A DNA stretch of 64,000 nucleotides from NCBI GenBank assembly GCA_963792125.1, contig CAWBVA010000006.1, positions 1-64,000 of the forward strand, given 5' to 3'. This DNA comes from Methanocella_A sp963792125 (GTDB lineage: Archaea > Halobacteriota > Methanocellia > Methanocellales > Methanocellaceae). The translations under genes were made by a program, and so were the position numbers. A model generated the notes under the pieces. It saw only the letters and a list, made by a program, of their open reading frames with translations, was not told the origin of the DNA and made no database searches. Within the stretch, counting starts at the first letter, position 1. Every line of letters starts with the position of its first letter. Below are positions 27,207 through 34,829 of the stretch, piece after piece.

Positions 27207-27731
27207 GATCAGGCACAGTAAACCGGCCACCAGGAATAGTGTCGTATTGTATGGTGCAGGGGATAGCAGGCCGGCGATTAGAAGTGCCAGCCTTTCCGGC
27301 CTGCCGAACATGGCGGCGTTCGAGTTGAGGCCCTTCCTGTGATTGTAAATCCTCGATGCCAGTAGCAACAAAGAGCCTGCAATGACGGCAAAGGCGGAGG
27401 AAGAGACGCCCCCGATGACCGCACCCGTTATCAATACCAGCTCGGAAAGCCGGTCGCAGATACTGTCGAAATACCGGCCGAACCCGGTGCAGAGCCCGCA
27501 GGCCCTCGCGAACGAGCCGTCCACGGCATCCAGGCAGGCGCCGATAATAAAAAAGAAAATGCCTGCGTACAGATGGCCTGATGCGGCAAGTAGCCCGCCG
27601 ATCACGGACAGGAGCAGACCGGTCGCCGTGACCATGTTCGGCGTCACTCCCGCCGCCAGCAGGAAACGGCTAGCCGAATCCAGGGCCCGGTCCTTCTGCG
27701 GCTTAAACGTGTATAACCAGCTCATGCTCAT
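27150..27731 (-). CDS. CDP-alcohol phosphatidyltransferase
   Basis: This 193-aa membrane protein has the family signature D68-x2-D71-G-x2-A-R ... G-x3-D89-x3-D93 (DAVDGSFAR, then GRYFDSICD), which binds two metal ions, and about five further helices. Such enzymes join a CDP-archaeol or CDP-glycerol donor to an alcohol such as inositol phosphate, serine or glycerol phosphate, making phospholipid head groups. The substrate cannot be read from sequence. It is the last gene of the TetR-led operon, 6 bases after a flavodoxin-like gene. Confidence 0.88.
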   Translation of the reverse strand: MSMSWLYTFKPQKDRALDSASRFLLAAGVTPNMVTATGLLLSVIGGLLAASGHLYAGIFFFIIGACLDAVDGSFARACGLCTGFGRYFDSICDRLSELVLITGAVIGGVSSSAFAVIAGSLLLLASRIYNHRKGLNSNAAMFGRPERLALLIAGLLSPAPYNTTLFLVAGLLCLISSGQILASCIRKNNRLIS

Positions 27732-27737
27732 CCTATC

Positions 27738-28337
27738 CTATAGCAGGAGCTCAGATACGAATTCACTACATTGTTTATCGACGTGACCGCTCGTTTTATT
27801 GACAGCGTTGCCGTTCATGTCCGTGACCAGCTTCCCGGCCGCCTTGACCTTAACAGGGCTGTTTTCGGGGAGATTGGTAACGAACTTAATCAAGTATGCA
27901 GGATCGTTGCTTTTAGGCGCCACGGTGCCTGTTGCGAAAACTCCGATTTTTGCCTTCTGCGAAGCGTTGAGGTTCTGCAGGTAAGTCTGCACCGAGCTGC
28001 CAAGCTTATCTCCATATACGGGGCCATCGACGACGATGACGTCGTAACCAGACACGCTCATGGCGGTCGCACTCCTGACACCCGTCAGATTAACCGTATA
28101 TCCTTTTGATTGCAGATCGTTAGCGATTATAACCGCCGCTTTCTTAGCGGCCCCGGAGACTCCCGGATCATAGACGACCAGCGCCTGGCCGGCGGATGCA
28201 CCGGCGGGCTAAAGTCTCGCTGCCTGTGGCCATATAGCTCAGAAGGTCCTTAAACGCGAATAACCCCGCGGCAATTACACCGCAAAGATCAAAACGATGC
28301 CTGCGATGACCAATCCTGTGATCATTAACCAATCCAT
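27738..28337 (-). pseudogene. Membrane-anchored flavodoxin-like protein A, frameshifted
   Basis: A strong ribosome site (AAAGGAGGAATTTCA) precedes the ATG at 28337, which starts MDWLMITGLVIAGIVLIFA, a single membrane anchor. Shifted frames continue AAGLFAFKDLLSYMATGS, QALVVYDPGVSGAAKKAA (phosphate-loop region of flavodoxin), then SGYDVIVVDGPVYGDKLGSS and a complete C-terminal half. At least two shifts lie between 28275 and 28200. Flavodoxin-fold proteins bind FMN; here the domain would sit beside a membrane anchor. It is homologous to the gene at 30310-30887 in the same operon. Confidence 0.65.
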
Positions 28338-28363
28338 TGAAATTCCTCCTTTAACGTCTCAGA

Positions 28364-28837
28364 TCATAAGAAATTGATCAGTACCTTCTTCCGGTATTCT
28401 TCATATTGCCTGCCGAACTTCTCCCGCAGGGCGTTGTCTTCCGCGTGGATGAACATCCGCTGGGCGACGTACATGACGACAGACGTCAGCAGGACGGGCC
28501 ACCAGTTGAGCACCAGCGAGATGCCCGGGATGACGAAGACGATCGAGCTGCTGTATATGGGGTTCGGCATGACGGCGAAGGGTCCCGCGTGACCAGCCTG
28601 CCCCTGAAATAGGCCGCCAGAAACATCCCGGTCGACAGGAGCCAGAACGGCACCCCGACCAGGAGGAACAATGGCCGACCGCCAGCGTCCATTCGGCGGG
28701 CACCAGCGGATAGTTGAACGTCGGCCGGTAAGAGTAGCTTATCCACACCGTGATGGCGAACGCTACGAACAGCGGCGCCATGATCCTGGGACCGGCGCTT
28801 TTGATCTCATCCTTGTCGTACTCTTGACTTTCTCCAT
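28364..28837 (-). pseudogene. Isoprenylcysteine methyltransferase-like protein, frameshifted
   Basis: The C-terminal piece (MPNPIYSSSIVFVIPGISL through EDNALREKFGRQYEEYRKKV) is a clear ICMT/phospholipid-methyltransferase family end, with the conserved Arg, Glu and Tyr. Earlier pieces lie in two other frames: MAPLFVAFAITVWISYSYRP, then GVPFWLLSTGMFLAAYFRG. The ATG at 28837 overlaps the MFS stop (TGAATG), giving tight coupling, but needs another shift to join. The protein would be about 158 aa with four helices. It may methylate a lipid or a small hydrophobic substrate. Confidence 0.65.
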
Positions 28838-30100
28838 TCAGATCACCTCATATTGTTTGTTTTCCGGTACGGGCAGCTTCACAGTGCCACCCGGAGCCCA
28901 GAAGCGCACCATGGCCATGCTGGCGAGTGCTATGACTGCCGACCCCAGGTATGGCAGGAGCATGCTTATCACGTAGGCAAAGCCGCCCATCGACGGCCTA
29001 GGACCCTGCCTATGCTGTTGAATGGCTGATAAAGCCCATTGTGGCACCTGCTGGTCCTGCGGGGACCTCTTCGACACCAGGGTATTGATCGCAGGATTAA
29101 GCAGGTTACCACCCAGGGCGATCAGGCAGGTAACGAGCACCAGCGAGGCGAGGTCTACTGTTATGATCACGAGGGCCATCCCGGCGCAGAGGACACCGAA
29201 GCCAATGATGATGGTCTTTTCCTCGCCGTACTTCTGCATCATCTTGCCCACGGCAAGCTGGCTGACGACGGCGATCAAGCCCATGGCAGTGAATATGATG
29301 CCGAGCACATTAGGCCCCGTTAGCACCAGGTGGCCGCCCAGGAACGGCATCCCGGACGGCAGCTCCGACATGCCAAACCGGTCCGATATGAAGTAGACGT
29401 AGGTCGTGTCGATGCATGCTAACGCGAAGGTGGCGAAGAGCATGAGGAAGAAGAACAGGCCCAGGGGCGTCCTTAACGTCGATAGCACGGGCATTTTCTT
29501 TTCCATGCCCGTCATCCGATCCTGCCGGAGGGACTCAGGGAGGAACATGAACCCGGCGATGGCCGTTACCAGGCCCAGTGCAGCCGATGTGAAGAAGGGC
29601 ACGGTCATGCCCCACGTCGTCAATACGCTGGAGATTGCGGGCCCTGCGATTATTCCGAGCCCGGAAGCTGCGCCTGCATACCCCATCAGACTGCCCCGCT
29701 CCTGGGTCGTGATGTCTGCGATGTATGCGAGTACGGCAGGCCATATGCGGGCCGTCAGAATGCCGCCTATGATTAGAGCGACGAAAAGCATCCAGAGCTG
29801 CGTCGAGACGCCTACCATGATGAACGCGAGGGCGAATCCCAGCAAGCCCGCGAGCAACACCGGCTTTCTTCCCATCCCGTCCCATATCCTGCCCCACAGG
29901 GGAGCGAACAGGAACTGCATGGCTGACATCGAAGCCATGAGCAGCCCCAGCTCGAGCGCACCGGCACCCATGCTTTTAGTATAATATCCTATGACCGGTA
30001 TGATGATGCCGAAGCCCAGCGTGAATATGAACATCGACATCATGAGCACGGTCATCTGTCTTCCTTTGTTTTTTACCTTTACTATTTCACTCATTTTCAT
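28838..30100 (-). CDS. MFS transporter, with compensating internal shifts
   Basis: This protein of about 420 aa has twelve membrane segments. The MFS motif APLWGRIWDGMGRKPVLL lies after helix 2, and MGYAGAASGLGIIAGPA, a motif typical of drug exporters, in the middle. Near 29050-28990 the reading SPQDQQVPQWALSAIQQHRQG is unlike the family. Restoring three lost bases gives GATMGFIS, FNSIGRVLG and PSMGGF, which is normal, so three one-base losses cancel out there. It is likely an exporter in the TetR-regulated operon, downstream of a flavodoxin-like gene. Confidence 0.82.
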   Translation of the reverse strand: MKMSEIVKVKNKGRQMTVLMMSMFIFTLGFGIIIPVIGYYTKSMGAGALELGLLMASMSAMQFLFAPLWGRIWDGMGRKPVLLAGLLGFALAFIMVGVSTQLWMLFVALIIGGILTARIWPAVLAYIADITTQERGSLMGYAGAASGLGIIAGPAISSVLTTWGMTVPFFTSAALGLVTAIAGFMFLPESLRQDRMTGMEKKMPVLSTLRTPLGLFFFLMLFATFALACIDTTYVYFISDRFGMSELPSGMPFLGGHLVLTGPNVLGIIFTAMGLIAVVSQLAVGKMMQKYGEEKTIIIGFGVLCAGMALVIITVDLASLVLVTCLIALGGNLLNPAINTLVSKRSPQDQQVPQWALSAIQQHRQGPRPSMGGFAYVISMLLPYLGSAVIALASMAMVRFWAPGGTVKLPVPENKQYEVI

Positions 30101-30309
30101 TTCCCCTCTTTCAGAATATTTCCATAGGATGGCCTGACCAAGTTACACTGTCAAGCTGTTTTAATAACCGGCGGCAGCCTTGCATGAGCCGGTTTGCCTT
30201 TTTATTCTACTTAAAGTTCTGCCATGATGGCCACGACAGTCGATGACTTCACGGCGAGATCATCTTAGAAAATGTCTGCTTATTTCACTCCCGGGTAATG
30301 ATTCCTTTC

Positions 30310-30887
30310 TTATTGCAGCACTGCGGATATGAGATCAGCGCAGTGGGTATTAGCGGCATCGCCCGAGCGAATCGTTTTCGTGACGGCGGTTTTAATCAGC
30401 ATGTCACTGCACGGACACGCGGCGACCTGTTTCCGAACGACGCGATATCGCTGTCGTGAAACTGCGGTGAGCCGGTCGTCCCGAATACACCTAACGCACG
30501 TCGTTTTGCGGTTTTAGCGCTTTCAGGTATGCATCGACCGAGTTGCTGACTAATCCCCAATACATGGGCCCGCCAGCTATGATCACGTTATAGCCCGATA
30601 TGTTGGCCGCATCTGCACTTTTTATTCCTGCCAGATAAACGGTATGTCTTTTGACTGAAGATCGCCGGCAATCTTTTCCGCGCCTCTTAGCGGCTCCGGA
30701 GAGTCCGGGATTATATGACGACAAGCGCCTTGCCGACAGATGCTTTGGTCGGGCTTAAAGTTTTGCTTCCAGGAGCCGTATAGCTCATGATGTCCCCGCA
30801 AAAGAGGACGCCTGCGACAATTGCTGCCACCGCAACGAATAAAATGATGCCTGCGATGACTAATCCTACGATCATAAACCAATTCAT
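30310..30887 (-). pseudogene. Membrane-anchored flavodoxin-like protein B, frameshifted
   Basis: The start ATG at 30887 follows CAGGAGGAATTTAAA. The product begins MNWFMIVGLVIAGIILFVA, then ASVGKALVVI; shifted frames supply YNPGLSGAAK, SGYNVIIAGGPMYWGLVS, then LGVFGTTGSPQ and CPCSDMLIKTAVTK, ending LISAVLQ with a stop at 30310. At least three shifts are needed. It closely parallels the gene at 27738-28337. The CPCS cysteine pair near the C-terminus is absent from that paralogue. Confidence 0.6.
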
Positions 30888-30940
30888 TTTAAATTCCTCC
30901 TGTTTCATTTGCTGTTGCTTTATTTTCCATTCTTAATCTC

Positions 30941-31557
30941 TCACGGTCTTATCGCGTTCGTAAAGAACGCTGTGTGCTCCTCCATACGGGGGCCGTACTC
31001 CTGGACAAATGAGTTCGGCGTACTACCGTACCGCAGGAGAAAATAATCGGTGAGCGCCATCATGTAAAACGATAAGTATTCCTGAGCCAGGACCTTCGGA
31101 TACAAGGCTTGATGAGCTTATGCTTTATCAGGATGGCGAAGCCAGCCTCGAAGAACTCCGGTCCGGCGCCAAAGAACGCAAGCATGAACTTTTTCAACTG
31201 CTCGTTATGGTACAGCTCGATGAAAGTGATCCTGAGGATCTTCTCCATACGAGGGTCGCTAATCCGACTCGAGGATACGCCGCTGGCCATGGCCATGAAC
31301 CCGTCCAGCCCCATCGCGACGATCTGCTTTTCAGTTTCATTGCTATCTGACCATTTCCCCACCTTGCTCATTTCCCACCGCTCCATAGTATACTCGAAAA
31401 TATTCTCGAGCATCTGGTCCTTGGAGGTAAAGTAGTAGTACAGCGTTGCCTTTCTGATGCCCGCCGCTTCCGCTATCTCGCGTAACGATACGGCATCGAA
31501 TCCCTTCCGGGCAAACAGGTCGATGGCGACGCTCAATATACGTTCCTTCGTCGTCAC
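30941..31557 (-). CDS. TetR-family regulator, C-terminal frameshift
   Basis: The GTG start gives MTTKERILSVAIDLFARKG. The TetR helix-turn-helix (AVSLREIAEAAGIRKATLYYYF) is at about residues 20-45, followed by a ligand-binding helical domain. The frame stops early at 31060. A one-base shift near 31105 restores YPKVLAQEYLSFYMMALTDY and the end EHTAFFTNAIRP, with a stop at 30941. It heads the operon of flavodoxin, MFS, ICMT-like, flavodoxin and CDP-alcohol transferase genes, and likely represses it and itself through the upstream palindromes. Confidence 0.82.
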
Positions 31558-31646
31558 TTCGCTCGATGCATCAGGTGCAATTTTTACGTGCTCGTGGTTT
31601 CCAGCGATGTTTACCAGCCTTTATCGATCGATCGTAGTGCAATTTT

Positions 31647-31668
31647 ATCTACCGACCGACCGGTAGAT
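31647..31668. promoter_or_regulatory. TetR operator candidate 1
   Basis: ATCTACCG and CGGTAGAT form perfect 8-bp arms around ACCGAC, 90 bases upstream of the TetR start codon. The size and symmetry fit a TetR dimer site. Confidence 0.6.
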
Positions 31669-31698
31669 AACACTATTGCATTAAGATATTTATAATTT

Positions 31699-31716
31699 AT
31701 CGGCCGACCGGTAGAT
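31699..31716. promoter_or_regulatory. TetR operator candidate 2
   Basis: ATCGGCCGACCGGTAGAT repeats the right half of the first site exactly (CCGACCGGTAGAT). An AT-rich stretch with TTAAGATATTTATAAT lies between the two sites and could be the promoter they cover. Confidence 0.55.
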
Positions 31717-31890
31717 CATTGATAATTTTAAACATGCTATATTTATCGCTGATGAAAAATCATCGTAGCTATTTGACATTGAAAAAATCTCTTTTTTATC
31801 TACTTACGCTTTGCATCTCTCCGACAACTTTTAAAAGGGAAAATCCACCATGCCATTAAAATTATGGAAGGACTATCCCTTTTTATGCTA

Positions 31891-31963
31891 TAGTCCCGAC
31901 CGGATTCGAACCGGTGTCGCCGGATCCAAAGTCCAGCAGGATTGACCACTACCCCACGGGACT
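31891..31963 (-). tRNA. tRNA-Gln (TTG)
   Basis: Acceptor AGTCCCG/CGGGACT, anticodon stem CTGGA/TCCGG, loop CTTTGGA with anticodon TTG, and T-arm ACCGG TTCGAAT CCGGT. The discriminator is A; no CCA is encoded. Confidence 0.94.
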
Positions 31964-32116
31964 ATAATGCATAAAGCCGAAAGGGCGTTCGTGTCGTTTT
32001 ATGGGATACTGATTATTTATACTTTTTCGGCCAGCCCGTGCAGATCACCCGATGATAATTTTTTAATAGGTTTACCGCCATGATCAATTGCCAGACGAGC
32101 AGGCGGAGCGATTAGA

Positions 32117-32568
32117 ATGCGTTATGACGAGCTCGAGAAGCTATTGCGCCAGTGGAAGATCACGATAGTGCCGAAAGAATCGAAACGCATCCGGGGCCAC
32201 GATGTAGACACCTTCCGGAGCTGGCGAAGCAGACCGAAAGCATCGATTACGACTGCGATTTCAGCAACGGTAATTGCCAGGGCCGGGCCATGGGCGGCAA
32301 CGGCTGTTGCACGAACCAGGGGTGTGCCCTCTCGTTGGGCTACTGGCGCAAAGAGGGCGACACGCTGGACGAAGACACCGTCAGGAAGATAGTCCCGTTC
32401 TACGACGAGAAAAACGGGTTCCTCCGGGAAGGCGAAGGCTGCACAATACCGCGAGAGCTGCGCAGCCCGACCTGCCTGGTCGTCCATTGCTCTGATCTGA
32501 TGATGTCGGACGATGACAAGGTTTTACTTGCCCGGATCCGATATGGAGATCGGATAATCAAAGAATGA
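32117..32568 (+). pseudogene. Cysteine-rich protein, copy 1, frameshifted
   Basis: It begins MRYDELEKLLRQWKITIVPKES. After a one-base loss near 32217 (CGGAG where copy 2 has CGGAAG) it continues ELAKQTESIDYDCDFSNGNC, NGCCTNQGCALSLGYW and SPTCLVVHCSDLMMS. The restored protein is about 150 aa and some 60% like the next gene. Eight cysteines in three groups suggest metal or Fe-S binding. No family is recognised. Confidence 0.65.
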
Positions 32569-32584
32569 ACAGGGCGACGACGAT

Positions 32585-33025
32585 ATGGATTATGATAAGC
32601 TGAAAGAATTGCTGCGGGAACGGAACATCACTGTCGTGCCTGAAGAAGCGATGCGCGTGCGTGGCTACGATGTCGACACTTACCGGAAGCTGGCGAAGCA
32701 GACCGAAAGCGTCGACTATGATTGCGATTTCCATGACGGCATCTGCCAGGGCCTGGCCCTGGGCGCCACCGGCTGCTGCATGCATTGTGCGAGCGCATTC
32801 GGGTACTGGCAGAAAGAGGGCGGGGTGATCGACGAAGATACCCTGCGAAAGATCGCTGCATTTTACGATGAGCGTACGGGATTCCTGCGGGATGGCATCG
32901 GGTGTATCATACCGAGAGAATTCCGCAGCCCGACCTGTTTATACATATTCTGTTCTGACGCGAAGATGTCCGGGGCCGACAGGGAGCTGTTGTATCGTAT
33001 CCAGTACGGGAAAAACTGGTCTTGA
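32585..33025 (+). CDS. Cysteine-rich protein, copy 2
   Basis: This intact 146-aa paralogue of the gene before it starts MDYDKLKELLRERNITVVPE. Cysteines occur in DYDCDFHDGICQG, TGCCMHCASAF and GIGCIIPREFRSPTCLYIFC. An FYDERTGFLRDG segment is shared by both copies. Spacing of 16 bases and same strand imply one transcript. The cysteine pattern CC-x2-C with later C-x-n-C pairs resembles metal-chelating clusters of the YkgJ kind, but the rest does not match that family. Confidence 0.7.
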   Translation: MDYDKLKELLRERNITVVPEEAMRVRGYDVDTYRKLAKQTESVDYDCDFHDGICQGLALGATGCCMHCASAFGYWQKEGGVIDEDTLRKIAAFYDERTGFLRDGIGCIIPREFRSPTCLYIFCSDAKMSGADRELLYRIQYGKNWS

Positions 33026-33124
33026 ATCATTAATTATTTAGAAAAAGGTAGCGATATCAGGGGGCTATTGTAAAAGCTGAGAGCACCTTCAAATGGTAAG
33101 TAAATTTTGTTTATAAAAGCGTAC

Positions 33125-33153
33125 AGGGGAACCTTTTGGAAAAAGGTTCCCCT
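33125..33153. repeat. Perfect 13-bp hairpin, repeat unit A
   Basis: AGGGGAACCTTTT and AAAAGGTTCCCCT pair perfectly around GGA. The tail TGCACCTCTCCAAAAC follows. The same layout is seen in the unit at 33218. Confidence 0.75.
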
Positions 33154-33217
33154 TGCACCTCTCCAAAACGATCTTTAAAATGGTGCCTTCGGCACATGTG
33201 TTTAGTGTCGAGACCCA

Positions 33218-33239
33218 GGGGGCTTTTGAAAAAGCCCCC
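33218..33239. repeat. Hairpin, repeat unit B
   Basis: GGGGGCTTTT and AAAGCCCCC pair around a GAA loop. The tail GGGAGCCCCTCAAAAC matches unit A in design. A small GTGCC-TTC-GGCAC hairpin lies between them at 33183-33195. Unit B sits 23 bases from the 3' end of tRNA-Val and may end that transcript. Confidence 0.7.
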
Positions 33240-33261
33240 GGGAGCCCCTCAAAACTTTTAG

Positions 33262-33335
33262 TGGGCCTGATGAGATTCGAACTCATGACCTCCGCCATGT
33301 CAAGGCGACGTCATAACCGACTAGACCACAGGCCC
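33262..33335 (-). tRNA. tRNA-Val (GAC)
   Basis: Acceptor GGGCCTG/CAGGCCC, anticodon loop TTGACAT with anticodon GAC between TCGCC and GGCGG, and T-arm ATGAG TTCGAAT CTCAT. The discriminator is A. Confidence 0.94.
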
Positions 33336-33742
33336 GGCGATTTCGCGAACTATAGTAGTCCGATCTCCAATATTAAACTTTCCCTTGATCGCTCTCGGTC
33401 ACGTGCCAACCGAAGGCGTCTATTTAAAATAGCAGATGCAAAGGGGTAACTACGATATGCCTGGCATGGCACCCCATTAAAAACGCTCGTAAACAAGCGA
33501 TAGCCAGGCTTTCAATTGATATACCTTAATTTGCCCGTACACGCACGCGCGCGACCGCCAGACACGCCAGCAACCTGTATCACATGACTGACCAGTCAGT
33601 CAGTTTAGTTGTCACAGGAAGCACCTCGATCTTCGTCGCAGGTCACATCTTGCCTTTCTGGGCCTGATTTCTAATCACCCTATACGGTTATTTTCACGAC
33701 ACTCATGAGAAAAGCTATAAAACAGGGTGGGATGTTAGACTA
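33336..33742. other. Intergenic region upstream of mrfB
   Basis: No gene is seen. It contains a CGCGCGCG core near 33544 and a TetR-type palindrome at 33585-33602, both described separately. Confidence 0.4.
33585..33602. promoter_or_regulatory. Orphan TetR-type operator candidate
   Basis: TGACTGACCAGTCAGTCA has 6-bp arms TGACTG/CAGTCA around AC and a repeated half-site. This is the classic look of TetR-family operators. It lies about 140 bases before the mrfB start, with no regulator gene next to it. Confidence 0.5.
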
Positions 33743-34829
33743 ATGAGGTTAGCGTACGGAAAGGCTGGACGCGATTGCCGGCAGGCTGAAGGCCAGGGAA
33801 GGCGCATGGCAGGAATACGAAGTCCTGGAGGACGCCCCGGAAGACGAGGGCATGACGCCCGACTGGCTCTACGGCGGCGAGTTCCGGGAAGCGCTGAAGG
33901 TCAGGAAGAAGTACACAGGCCTTTATGAAGGCAAGTCCCTTGAAGATGCCATCCCCGGTGTGCCGGTCTCGAATGGTTCCGGCGAGTGCTATTGCATTGA
34001 AAATTCGGATAATTTTTGTCTTTGTCCCATCGAGCGTGAGTCCGCGCGGAAGGCGCTGCTGTCGAGCCTGAGGCTGCTGCGGGGCATAGGCCAGGAGAAG
34101 GAGGCCAGGCTACGGGCCGACGGATATGCGAGCATCGAGGACCTGCTCGATCACCCCACGTGGCAGCACAAGGCCCGGAAGCTCATTGATCTGGTCGATA
34201 CTTGCGACGCCCGGCTCATCCAGGAGGAACTGTGGCACTGGCTGCCGAAATCGCACACGCTGAACCTTTATACGACGGCTTTTGCCGATGCGAAGAGGCT
34301 GGCCGTCATCGATATCGAGACGATGGGGCTGTTCTCCCGGCCGATCTTCCTCTTCGGCGCGGCATTCATAGAAGACGGCAAAATCACTACGCGGCAGTTC
34401 CTGGCACGGGACATCGACGAGGAGCCTGCGGCCATCGAGGCGTTCTGCGAGCTGCTTGCCGACCGGCCGATCATGTCATATAACGGCCGTTCCTTCGACG
34501 TACCCTATGTCAACCAGCGGCGGTGGTACTACGACATGCCGGGCGTGATCGACAACACACACTTCGACATGCTGCACTTCGCGAGGCGCGTCTTCCGGGA
34601 GACGTTGCCCGATGCGCGCCTGCTGACCATCGAAAAGCATTTATTCGGCGAAGACAGGGCAGATGATGTGCCGGGCGCCATGGTGCCGGAGTTCTACGAG
34701 TCCTATCTGGATACGGGCAACCCCGGGCCGCTGGTGCCGGTCGTCGAGCACAACAGGAAAGATATGATCACACTCGCGAAGCTGTTCGGGAAGCTTTGCG
34801 AGGAAGAGCACGGCAATGTCAGTCATTGA
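33743..34829 (+). CDS. mrfB: MrfB/YprB-like 3'-5' exonuclease, start frameshifted
   Basis: The main frame encodes the YprB-type RNase H-fold exonuclease: AVIDIETMGLFSRPIFLFG (DxE motif), SYNGRSFDVPYV, then DMLHFARR, and the last acidic residue in EHNRKDMI. The ATG at 33743 (MRLAYGK) is out of frame with ERLDAIAGRLKAREGAWQEY, which leads into the known region, so one shift lies near 33757. In Bacillus, MrfB works with helicase MrfA in a UvrA-independent excision-repair route for mitomycin damage. Its stop overlaps the helicase start by 14 bases, a strong sign of a pair. A Cys cluster (CYCIENSDNFCLC) lies before the exonuclease. Confidence 0.82.
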
